Origin: Flavobacterium crocinum
Lineage (GTDB): Bacteria > Bacteroidota > Bacteroidia > Flavobacteriales > Flavobacteriaceae
Direction of reading: 5' to 3'
Assembly: GCF_003122385.1 (NCBI RefSeq)
Contig: NZ_CP029255.1
Coordinates: 4,836,001 to 4,900,000 of the forward strand
DNA length: 64,000 nt
Part shown: piece by piece, positions 19,276 to 27,968 of the stretch
Layout of the letters: each line of letters opens with the position of its first letter
Numbering within the stretch: the stretch's first letter is position 1
Notes under the pieces: model-generated
What the model saw: the letters and a program-made list of their open reading frames with translations, nothing else
What the model was told of the DNA's origin: nothing
Database searches by the model: none
Program-made: the position numbers and the translations under genes

Positions 19276-20016
19276 TTAGTTAACCCACTGAACTTCAATC
19301 TTGTCATTTGGAAGAAGTGTATAATCATTTGGTTCATTAAGATTTGAACCGTTAATTGTCAAGGTTCCGGCTGCTAATGTATAGTCTACGTCACCCAATA
19401 ATTTAGCGCCATTACGATACACCCATACTTTGGTAATTTTAGTTGGTAAGGTAGGATCAGTGATAGTGATAGGATCACCAGGGTTGTTAACAGGAGGCGT
19501 ATCTCCACCACTTATCACCAATTGAGATGGTGCCATCTTCAAGGTTTCGCCAGTAGCTTCATCACGTACCAAAAAAGTATAACCTGATGTGGTTGCTGGT
19601 ACTGCTGCTGTTCCATGCTTAGATCCATCCGCGGCATTAGTAGAAGGAAGCAATGTGTTAGGTACTAATTTAATTCCATCAAGTGCAAATACCTTGTTTG
19701 TTGCGTCGATATAGGTATCATCAGTTAATGTACCTCCCAATTGCCATGTAGTAGTAATACCTCCATCAGGAGCAGAATTTGTAATTTGGGTAATACCATT
19801 TTTTACCTGTAGGAACTTTATTGTTCCTTTATTGTCAATTACTCTTACTGATCCTTGTGAACCAGCAGTACCGTTGCCCACTTGACCTAATTGAGTACTT
19901 CCTTGTTTAGTTATGTCAGCCGTTTGGCTTTGTGCCTGAGCGTTAAAGCCTGCTAAAGCCAATGATAGTGCAAAAATTGTTTTTAAACCTGTTTTTTTAA
20001 TTGTATTATTTTTCAT
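19276..20016 (-). CDS. Small secreted protein related to the tail-fibre-like cluster
   Basis: This 246-residue protein has a Sec signal (1-29, ending NAQAQ). The N-terminal part contains VRVIDNKGTIKFLQV, close to the start of the 1422-residue protein. The C-terminal 55 residues (KVWVYRNGAKL ... LLPNDKIEVQW) match the end of the 416-residue neighbour (KIQVFRNGTEI ... EGDEIKIYQW), so the two share a terminal module. No enzyme motif, type IX domain or barrel is visible. It probably works with its larger neighbours as a surface or fibre component; this rests on module sharing only. Confidence 0.7.
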   Translation of the reverse strand: MKNNTIKKTGLKTIFALSLALAGFNAQAQSQTADITKQGSTQLGQVGNGTAGSQGSVRVIDNKGTIKFLQVKNGITQITNSAPDGGITTTWQLGGTLTDDTYIDATNKVFALDGIKLVPNTLLPSTNAADGSKHGTAAVPATTSGYTFLVRDEATGETLKMAPSQLVISGGDTPPVNNPGDPITITDPTLPTKITKVWVYRNGAKLLGDVDYTLAAGTLTINGSNLNEPNDYTLLPNDKIEVQWVN

Positions 20017-20162
20017 GATTGAATTTTGTTAATATTTATGGTTACTGTTGTTTATTTTGAATATTTTAAAAAAAATATCCTGCCTGTTTTTTTCTTTTTT
20101 TTCTTTTTACATATTTCTATATTGGTTTAAGAATTGTTTTTTATTTTAATGTCAGTCTATTT

Positions 20163-21413
20163 TTATTTCCATTGGTAAATTTTTATTTCATCTCCTTCCA
20201 AGCATCCTCCATTAGTATCAGCATACAGTTGCAGTGTTAATTGGGAAGTTCCTGGGGTTGCGGTAAAATTTATTTCGGTACCATTTCTAAAAACCTGTAT
20301 TTTGTCTAAAGAAGTAATGGGCTGTGGAGTAGAAAAATCCTTTTGTCCATTAACAGCAATCAATTCCTCTTTTATAACCCCTGTCAACTCGTTGATACTT
20401 ATTTTTTTAATAACGCCCGTAGTAGGCTCTACCATAAGTAATTCACCTGCTGCATTTCCTTGCTGCAAGCCTTTAAGAGCCAAAGTATTAGTATTATCGG
20501 TAATTATGGTAGTCGGTTGGGTTAAACTTCCCCCTAATTGCACATTGCCGTTTGCTGCTGTTAATCCGTTGTTCGCTGTCATTAATATAGGAACTGTTGC
20601 TGTTGTGGCTACGCCGTTTACAGTGGATACTAAATTCCCATCTACAGCTGTTAAAGTGTTGCTGTTGATTATAGTTACATTTGGTCCGGTAACACCATTT
20701 ACAGTAGTGTTTAAAAGGTTATCAGCAGAAGTGTTAGACACCGTTGCAGCAGGTATAGAAGGTGTGTTGATTTTATAAGGATCTGCCGTTGTTCCGGAAC
20801 CGGTTACTGTTGTATTAGTTCCATCAACAATTAAACCGATACCCCCTTGTGCTCCAGCTGCTCCGTCGTTTCCTGGAATCCCTTGTGCTCCAGTATCGCC
20901 TTTATCTCCTTTGTCACCTTTATCTCCTTTTGCACCATTAGTTCCAGCTATTCCCGGAGGTCCCTGCGGTCCGGCTGGCCCTACGGGTCCTGCTTGTCCA
21001 ACCAATTGCAAAACATTAGAAACGCCGTTTTCATCTTTGTATGTTAATCTATTGGTATTGGCATCATAAGTCAGGGTAGTCAAAGTTTCATTAAATATAA
21101 CAGGATCGCTTTTTCCTATTAATCTAATCCACTTATCAGTCTGCCAATAATAGAAACCCGGAGTGACATCATTTGCTGTAGTTGTATTATAAACCAGCAA
21201 ACTATTTGCAATAACACCTGTAACCGGACTTTGATTTGTGGTTTGTATTAAAGAGAGTCTTGGAATAAGCAAACCTTTATTTGTAGCAGTTACATCCAAT
21301 TGTGCTGAATTTGCAGGAGCCAGTGTTCCAACTCCTACTTGCGCATGGCCTAAAAAACTTATAATAAAAATTATAAGAATAAATAATAACCTCTTAGGTA
21401 GTTTTAAGTTCAT
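20163..21413 (-). CDS. Collagen-like tail-fibre-type surface protein
   Basis: This 416-residue secreted protein has a Sec signal (ending LGHAQ). A head segment, VGVGTLAPANSAQLDVTATN followed by a PGFYYWQTDKW motif, is shared with the 1940- and 223-residue proteins. A collagen-like run of Gly-X-Y triplets lies at about 138-190 (GPVGPAGPQGPPG, repeated GDKGDKG) and implies a trimeric rod. One copy of the LVSTVNGV...TTIITDNTNTL module lies at about 250-315. The C-terminal IxVFRNG module is shared with the 246-residue protein. The architecture resembles phage tail fibres and bacterial collagen-like adhesins. Anchoring is not evident. Confidence 0.75.
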   Translation of the reverse strand: MNLKLPKRLLFILIIFIISFLGHAQVGVGTLAPANSAQLDVTATNKGLLIPRLSLIQTTNQSPVTGVIANSLLVYNTTTANDVTPGFYYWQTDKWIRLIGKSDPVIFNETLTTLTYDANTNRLTYKDENGVSNVLQLVGQAGPVGPAGPQGPPGIAGTNGAKGDKGDKGDKGDTGAQGIPGNDGAAGAQGGIGLIVDGTNTTVTGSGTTADPYKINTPSIPAATVSNTSADNLLNTTVNGVTGPNVTIINSNTLTAVDGNLVSTVNGVATTATVPILMTANNGLTAANGNVQLGGSLTQPTTIITDNTNTLALKGLQQGNAAGELLMVEPTTGVIKKISINELTGVIKEELIAVNGQKDFSTPQPITSLDKIQVFRNGTEINFTATPGTSQLTLQLYADTNGGCLEGDEIKIYQWK

Positions 21414-21759
21414 TTTGATTAAATTTATTTCTTAAAATTTAATGTTTAGTTGTTTTTGTCAGTAGGGTTTTAGAAAATGCAAATTTCCGTTTAGATCACG
21501 ATATTTTTCTACCACCAAACGTTTTTAAAGTATCATATTAAGACATTGTTTCTTACGTGTTAAATCTCTTTAAGGTAAATAAGCATTATATTTTTGATGT
21601 TTTTTTCTTATAATTACAGACAAATAATATTTTAAAGATGTATTTTAAAGGAGGGAATGTATTTTCTGCTATCAGAATATGCAAAACCATTTAGAGGCGT
21701 TAGATGCTTAAAATTTATAAATCAGCAGATTACCAACCTTACGGGACACTAATCCCTTA
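21414..21759. other. Intergenic gap between two surface protein genes
   Basis: 346 bases of AT-rich sequence between the 1940-residue gene (upstream on the minus strand) and the 416-residue gene. I found no full promoter match, no strong hairpin and no credible small gene. Confidence 0.5.
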
Positions 21760-24700
21760 TTAGAACTTTGAAATAGTTTGCCATTTATCGCTTCCATCAG
21801 TAATAATCTGGTAAGCTGTTCTGATATCAACTGAAATGGAAGTATCTGTTTCATTAACCGCAGCACTTGCACCTGCAAATGTGATAGTAACCGCGTTTGC
21901 TGAAAAACTGTCAACACGCTTAATAGTAAATACTCTTCCCACAGCTACACCAGAAGGAACTGTCAAGACAACATTATTCGAAGCTGCATCTATTAATATC
22001 ACATTATCTGTTGCAGGATCTACAGTATAATCAGCCGTTTTTCTCACAATATTCATCGTGACTGCAATACTACTTACTGAAGAAATGGTTCTTAAATTAC
22101 CACTTGCATCAGCGGTAACGATATTGTCTGTTGGTAAACCTGCTGGCAAAGTACGTACACGGGCAGCTCCATTAATATCCAAAGTGGCTGTTGGCGCATT
22201 CGTGTTAACACCTATTCTGCCTGCAGTTCCTCCTGCTACACCATTTACGCCTGTTCCAAACAAAGTGTTGCCAATGTTCATTTCATTGCTGATTGCCGCT
22301 GCAGATGTATTTATATTAATGGATGAAGCTCCTCCGCCAATTAGTATGTTGCTGCTGCCTGTAGTAGTAATAATACCTGCACTATCCCCAATCGCCACAT
22401 TATAATTTCCTGTAGAATTATTTTGAAGTGTAAGATTGCCTAATGCCGTATTGTATCCTCCTGTTAAATTATGATTCAGCGAACTTGCACCCAAACCTGT
22501 ATTATAGGACCCTGAGGTGTTATCTCCGAGAGATAGGTAACCTACAGCTGTATTTCGTCCTAAAAGAGTGGTACTATTAGCATTTCCGAGCGCCAGAGCA
22601 CCAACCGCTGTATTGCCAGCAAAAGAACTTCCCGCTACTTTACTTAGTGCTGCATAGCCTATAGCTGTATTATCGCTGACAGTACCGCCTACAGCTAATG
22701 CATTGTATCCGAAAGCTGTATTTTCAGAGCCTTGCTGCACAACCGCAGTAGTTAGCCAATTGGAAAGGGTTCTATATCCTAAAGAAGTATTGGTCTTGCC
22801 TTTGGTATCTGTGCTAATCATACCAGAGTTTGTACCTTTAACTTTGAAAATTAAAAGCTGATCATCTGTAGTACCTAAAAAATTAGCTGCTGAATCTGTA
22901 CCTGTATTTCCTGATATTAACCAACCAATAGTACCAACAGCATCCGCTACTGTTCTTTGATGTAAATTTCCATTGCTGTCTGTTGTTACCAGATTATCTG
23001 TTGTGGGTGCAACAACTGTAGGCAGTGTGCGAACTCTAGCTTCCCCATTTATATCCAAAGTGGCTGTTGGTGCATTTGTATTAACACCAATTCTTCCTGC
23101 TGTTCCTCCAGTTACGCCGTTTACTCCAGTTCCAAACAAGGTATTCCCTATATTTAGTTCGTTGTTTGCGACTGGGGTTGAAACATTTAGATCTTCTGTT
23201 GATCTCGCTCCAATAACAATATTACTATTTCCTACAGCAATTTTATGACCAGCATTTAACCCCAATAGTGTATTATAATTTCCGACAATATCAAATCCGC
23301 TTAATACACCAACGGCAGTATTGCCATTGCCTGCCGCTACGCTATATAAAGCATTTACTCCTAATGCAGTATTATCAATTCCTGTTAAATTATTGGATAT
23401 TGAATTCGCCCCTACAGCAGTATTTGTTACTCCCGTAGTATTGCTTTGAAGCGCAGCCTTTCCTACAGCAGTATTTACCTGTCCTGTTGTATTAGCCTGT
23501 AAAGCAAAAGTACCAAATGCCGAATTAGACTGGCCTCCTCCCGCTATATCGGGGTTTGCAAATGAATAGTATCCAAATGAAGTGTTAGAACCATCAGTAA
23601 CGGTGGTCAGCATCCCAGATACCTCATTGTTTAACTTAAACATTAGAGACTTATCATCGGTTGTTCCAATGAAATTAGTACCAGAATCAGTTCCAGCATT
23701 ACCTTTCACGCTCCAGTTATTTGTTAATAAATTTGAAGAAACTTTTTTTAATACACCATCAGTATCAGCAACTAATATATCGTCTGTTATACCACCTGTT
23801 TGAAGATTTGAAATTGTCAAAGTGTTGGTGGCATCAGTGGTAATTGTAGTGGGTTTTATTAAACTTCCTCCTAATTGTACATTACCATTGGTCACTGTCA
23901 AACCATTATCTGCTGTAATTAATACTGGAACCACAGGTGTTGTTGCTACGCCATTTACTGTTGATACTAAATTTCCGTTTGTGGCTGTTAAAGTATTGCT
24001 GTTGATAATCGTTGCGCCTGTGCTTGTTTTTCCGTTCACAGTCACAGTTGTTGTATTTCCCGTTGAAGCATTTGAAACAGAAGTTGCGTCTGCAAGTGAT
24101 GTTGGTGTCAATAAAGAACCTCCGTCAGTTCCAACAGTCAGAATATTTCCTGTATTGACGCTTGTCACATTTGCAGTCTGGGCAGTTCCTCCTTCATTCG
24201 TATAAGTAATCACTCCGGTAGAGGTTGCCTGTTCCAGATTAGTAACAGTCTGTGATACCGTAATTGCCGGAGCCAGATCCAAAGCTGTACTGGCAACTCC
24301 GTTTACGGTTGTAATCAGACTTGTTCCCGATAATGAAGTTTCATTTAAATTGATGATATTGACATTGTTTCCAGTCACATTATTTACTTTTGTATTCAGG
24401 ATATTTCCGGTTGATGTATTTGAAACACTACTGACAGTAACTAAGTCGCTTGGAGCTATTATTTTTAAAACTCCATTGGCATCAGCAACAACTAAATTAT
24501 TTGTTGCTATTCCTGCCCTAAGTCCATCAATTCGAACCGGGTCATCGGTTCCAATAGTTTGAGGTGAAACATGAAGCGTATTGGTTGGCGTATCTATATT
24601 AATACCAATTTTTGAAGCTTTAGCAGAGGTGGAAAGATTATTAACTCCTGTGCCGAAAATAGCATTTCCAATATTTAATCGGTTATTTCCAACTGTTGAA

Positions 24701-27582
24701 GGAGTAAGTGGAAAAAGATCTACAGTATTTCCTATAATAATATTTTGATTTCCTGATGTCACGTTCATCCCGGCTTGATAACCTAAAACTGTATTACCTG
24801 TTCCTGAAGTTAAAACACCAAGAGCAGAATTACCTATTGCAATATTTTGATTACCTGTAGTTTTAACTAGTAGTGCTCCTACTCCAATTGCAGTATTAAA
24901 ATTCCCTGTATTAACTTCTAAGGCTCTATAGCCCATAGCAACATTACCAGTTCCGCTTGCTGTACTCGTTAAAGTATTATGCCCAAAAGCTGTATTATTA
25001 GTGCCTACCGAATTTGACAATGCTCTAAGTCCAAAAGCTGTGGTACCACTTTGAGACAACATTCCAGCTTTTACATTGTTAATTTTAAACATTAAAGGTT
25101 GTCCATCCGTAGTTCCTAAAAAATTCACTGCAGAATCTGTTCCTCCGTTTCCTGTCGTTCTCCAAAAATTTGCTGTGGCAGGAGTTACAGTACGCAATAC
25201 ACCTGTTGAAGTGGCTACTACAAAATTATCAGTTGTTGAATTTCCTGTTTGTAAACCTGCAAATGCAAATGTATTGGTAACATCTGTAGTTATTATAGTT
25301 GGCTTTATTAAACTTCCTGTTAATTGAACATTGCCATTAGTAACTGTTAATCCATTATCCGCTGTAATTAATACAGGAACTGCTGGTGTTGTTGCTACAC
25401 CATTTACTGTTGATACTAAATTGCCGTTTGTAGCTGTTAAGGTATTGCTGTTGATTATATCTACACCAGTTCCTGCAATTCCGTTAACAGAGGTGGTCAA
25501 AGTATTAACAGCGCTTGTATTTGCAACAGCGCTAACAGCATCAGAAGTTGAAGAAACACCGTTTACATTTGATGTCAAAGTATTTCCGGACAGGCTTAAA
25601 TTATTTGTAGTTCCTGCTGTAATTGCGGGAGCCAAATCCAAAGCTGTACTTGCAACTCCGTTTACGGTTGTAGTCAGACTTGTTCCTGATAATGAAGTTT
25701 CATTTAAATTGACAATCGGTGCACCTGTGCTTGTTTTTCCGTTGACGGTAATAGTTGCCGTATTTCCTGTTGACGCATTTGAAACAGAAGTTGCATCTGC
25801 AAGTGATGTTGGCGTAAATAAAGAACCTCCGTCAGTTCCAACTGTCAGAATATTTCCTGTATTGGCGCTTGTTACATTTGCGGTCTGAACAATTCCTCCT
25901 TCATTTGTATAAGTAATCACGCCGGTAGTTGTGGCTTGTTCAAGATTGGTAACAATCTGTGATGCTGTAATTGCCGGAGACAGATCCAAAGCTGTACTCG
26001 CAACTCCGTTTACGGTTGTAGTCAGACTTGTTCCTGATAATGACGTTTCGTTTAAACTGACAATCGGTGCACCTGAACTTGTGATTCCGTTTACTGTAAT
26101 TGTTGCCATATTTCCTGTTGATGCATTAGAAACGCCACTTACTGCATCTGATGTTGCAGTCTTGCCGTTTACATTTGATGTCAAAGTGTTTCCGGACAGG
26201 CTTAAATTATTTGTAGTTCCTGCTGTAATTGCCGGAGACAAATCCAAAGCTGTACTTGCAACTCCGTTTACAGTTGTAGTCAGACTTGTTCCTGATAATG
26301 ATGTTTCATTTAAATTGACAATCGGTGCGCCTGTGCTTGTTTTTCCGTTCACAGTCACAGTTGTTGTATTTCCTGTTGAAGCATTTGAAACAGAAGTTGC
26401 GTCTGCAAGTGATGTTGGCGTAAATAAAGAACCTCCGTCAGTTCCAACTGTCAGAATATTTCCTGTATTGGCGCTTGTTACATTTGCGGTCTGAACAATT
26501 CCTCCTTCATTTGTATAAGTAATCACGCCGGTAGTTGTGGCTTGTTCAAGATTGGTAACAATCTGTGATGCTGTAATTGCCGGAGACAGATCCAAAGCTG
26601 CACTCGCAACTCCGTTTACGGTTGTAGTCAGACTTGTTCCCGATAATGAAGTTTCATTTAAATTAACAATCGGTGCACCTGTGCTTGTGATTCCGTTTAC
26701 TGTAATTGTTGCCGTATTTCCTGTTGATGCATTAGAAACTCCACTTACTGCATCTGATGTTGCAGTCTTGCCGTTTACATTTGATGTCAAAGTGTTTCCG
26801 GACAGGCTTAAATTATTTGTAGTTCCTGCTGAAACTGCAGGTGTCAAATCCAAAGCTGTACTTGAAACTCCGTTTACAGCTGTAGTCAGGCTTGATCCAG
26901 TTAAAGAAATTTCATTACTATTGATAATCGGTGCACCCGAACTAGTTACTCCATTGACCGTAATTGTGGAAGTATTGGTAGTTGAAGCATTAGAAACAGT
27001 CGTAGATCCAACTGGAATCGCAGAAGCATCTAACATCGCTCCTCCATCACTTCCCACCTTAAGCAAATTCCCAGTATTAGCACTTACCACTTGAGATATA
27101 GTTGAATTTCCTGCTTCATTTGTATAGGTTATTGCTCCTGTACTGGTATTTTGAATCTGGGTGGTTATCGTTTCATTAGCTTTTACAATTGTACTAAACT
27201 CAATTATTTGAGAATTTCCCGAATTATCGATATATGAAAAAGTCTGATTAACAGAATTGTAAATAACAGATCCAGCTGGCACAGTTGTTTCTCCTGACAC
27301 TACAATTCGATTCCATTTATTATCAAACCAATAGTAATACCCTGGCTTTATATCTGAAACTGTTGCAGTATTAAATACTAGTAAACTATTGACGTTTCCG
27401 CTAGTAATCGTTGATGTATCCGTTGAACTGTTTAAACTTATTCTTGGAATTAACACCCCCCGATTAGTTGCTGTAATTTCTAACTGTGAAGAAGCATTAG
27501 GTACTGGCGTACCTATTCCAACTTGAGAATAAATGGTAAAACTCCCTAAAAATATAAATATGCAAAGTAATTTATTCTTCAT
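21760..27582 (-). CDS. Giant modular repeat surface protein, tail-fibre-like
   Basis: The largest gene here, 1940 residues. It has a Sec signal (ending FTIYSQ), the shared head VGIGTPVPNASSQLEITATN and the PGYYYWFDNKW motif. Residues about 150-760 are built of repeated ATITVNGxTSxGAPIVN and SLTTTVNGVAS units, including a 202-residue block repeated almost exactly (606 bases of DNA). Two copies of the LVSTVNGV...PTTITTDATNTL module and three tracts of NTAVGYxAL head-like repeats follow. The last 95 residues form a beta-rich cap ending ITDGSDKWQTISKF, related to the cap of the 1422-residue protein. No enzyme motif, barrel or type IX signal is visible. Likely an elongated surface fibre or adhesin. 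The repeats make copy-number change likely. Confidence 0.75.
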   Translation of the reverse strand: MKNKLLCIFIFLGSFTIYSQVGIGTPVPNASSQLEITATNRGVLIPRISLNSSTDTSTITSGNVNSLLVFNTATVSDIKPGYYYWFDNKWNRIVVSGETTVPAGSVIYNSVNQTFSYIDNSGNSQIIEFSTIVKANETITTQIQNTSTGAITYTNEAGNSTISQVVSANTGNLLKVGSDGGAMLDASAIPVGSTTVSNASTTNTSTITVNGVTSSGAPIINSNEISLTGSSLTTAVNGVSSTALDLTPAVSAGTTNNLSLSGNTLTSNVNGKTATSDAVSGVSNASTGNTATITVNGITSTGAPIVNLNETSLSGTSLTTTVNGVASAALDLSPAITASQIVTNLEQATTTGVITYTNEGGIVQTANVTSANTGNILTVGTDGGSLFTPTSLADATSVSNASTGNTTTVTVNGKTSTGAPIVNLNETSLSGTSLTTTVNGVASTALDLSPAITAGTTNNLSLSGNTLTSNVNGKTATSDAVSGVSNASTGNMATITVNGITSSGAPIVSLNETSLSGTSLTTTVNGVASTALDLSPAITASQIVTNLEQATTTGVITYTNEGGIVQTANVTSANTGNILTVGTDGGSLFTPTSLADATSVSNASTGNTATITVNGKTSTGAPIVNLNETSLSGTSLTTTVNGVASTALDLAPAITAGTTNNLSLSGNTLTSNVNGVSSTSDAVSAVANTSAVNTLTTSVNGIAGTGVDIINSNTLTATNGNLVSTVNGVATTPAVPVLITADNGLTVTNGNVQLTGSLIKPTIITTDVTNTFAFAGLQTGNSTTDNFVVATSTGVLRTVTPATANFWRTTGNGGTDSAVNFLGTTDGQPLMFKINNVKAGMLSQSGTTAFGLRALSNSVGTNNTAFGHNTLTSTASGTGNVAMGYRALEVNTGNFNTAIGVGALLVKTTGNQNIAIGNSALGVLTSGTGNTVLGYQAGMNVTSGNQNIIIGNTVDLFPLTPSTVGNNRLNIGNAIFGTGVNNLSTSAKASKIGINIDTPTNTLHVSPQTIGTDDPVRIDGLRAGIATNNLVVADANGVLKIIAPSDLVTVSSVSNTSTGNILNTKVNNVTGNNVNIINLNETSLSGTSLITTVNGVASTALDLAPAITVSQTVTNLEQATSTGVITYTNEGGTAQTANVTSVNTGNILTVGTDGGSLLTPTSLADATSVSNASTGNTTTVTVNGKTSTGATIINSNTLTATNGNLVSTVNGVATTPVVPVLITADNGLTVTNGNVQLGGSLIKPTTITTDATNTLTISNLQTGGITDDILVADTDGVLKKVSSNLLTNNWSVKGNAGTDSGTNFIGTTDDKSLMFKLNNEVSGMLTTVTDGSNTSFGYYSFANPDIAGGGQSNSAFGTFALQANTTGQVNTAVGKAALQSNTTGVTNTAVGANSISNNLTGIDNTALGVNALYSVAAGNGNTAVGVLSGFDIVGNYNTLLGLNAGHKIAVGNSNIVIGARSTEDLNVSTPVANNELNIGNTLFGTGVNGVTGGTAGRIGVNTNAPTATLDINGEARVRTLPTVVAPTTDNLVTTDSNGNLHQRTVADAVGTIGWLISGNTGTDSAANFLGTTDDQLLIFKVKGTNSGMISTDTKGKTNTSLGYRTLSNWLTTAVVQQGSENTAFGYNALAVGGTVSDNTAIGYAALSKVAGSSFAGNTAVGALALGNANSTTLLGRNTAVGYLSLGDNTSGSYNTGLGASSLNHNLTGGYNTALGNLTLQNNSTGNYNVAIGDSAGIITTTGSSNILIGGGASSININTSAAAISNEMNIGNTLFGTGVNGVAGGTAGRIGVNTNAPTATLDINGAARVRTLPAGLPTDNIVTADASGNLRTISSVSSIAVTMNIVRKTADYTVDPATDNVILIDAASNNVVLTVPSGVAVGRVFTIKRVDSFSANAVTITFAGASAAVNETDTSISVDIRTAYQIITDGSDKWQTISKF
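25585..26830 (-). repeat. 606-bp coding tandem repeat
   Basis: The landmark TCCGGACAGGCTTAAATTAT occurs at 25585, 26191 and 26797, exactly 606 bases apart, with only scattered substitutions between copies. Two full units and the start of a third lie in frame (202 codons each) inside the 1940-residue gene. Confidence 0.9.
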
Positions 27583-27968
27583 AAGATTGAATTATTAGAA
27601 TTAACAATTTTAAATTATAACAGAAATAAAAAAACAGAGAAACAAATTCTTGACTCTTTTGACTGAGCAGAATTCTAAAAAAATTATTGCTTGAACGAAA
27701 AAAAACAATTGATAAGTGACAATTGTATTCCTAATACACTGATTTAAAAAGGCAGGTAATACTAAAAGGAAAATTGGTGCAGATATGTGATTTAACTAAA
27801 AAAAAATCCTTTTTATTTTTCGATTTGTAAATTTAAACAAAAATAAAGTACTAATAATCAAATATTTAAAACTTTATTATAGCTAATAAAATTATGCAAA
27901 AGCATTTAGATAAAAAAAAGCCAATTTCTATTAAGAAATTGGCTTTGAATTCTGAACTACTAAAAAAC
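27583..27968. other. Intergenic gap between GH43 gene and giant repeat gene
   Basis: 386 bases, very AT-rich. It holds the terminator of the glycan operon (27911-27946). A TATTTTTG box on the minus strand (27845-27838) could be a -7 element for the giant repeat gene, but its nearest TTG is only 13 bases upstream, so I do not call it a promoter. No small gene is apparent. Confidence 0.45.
27911..27946 (-). terminator. Terminator of the glycan utilization operon
   Basis: A perfect 12-bp stem, AAAGCCAATTTC (27917-27928) and GAAATTGGCTTT (27935-27946), with a six-base loop. On the minus strand it is followed by a run of T. It lies just after the GH43 gene, the last gene of the operon. Confidence 0.88.

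Noticed and set aside
17072..26494. Long plus-strand open frames opposite the giant repeat genes
   Set aside because: They mirror the minus-strand repeats, lack signal peptides or domains, and exist because the Thr/Val/Asn-rich repeats leave the opposite strand stop-poor.
25585..26830. Regularly spaced repeats suggesting a CRISPR array
   Set aside because: Repeat units are 606 bases, in frame and coding; there are no short identical repeats with unique spacers and no cas genes.
27838..27845. TATTTTTG box as promoter of the 1940-residue gene
   Set aside because: The -33 TTG is only 13 bases away and the leader would be about 250 bases, so the match may be chance in AT-rich DNA.
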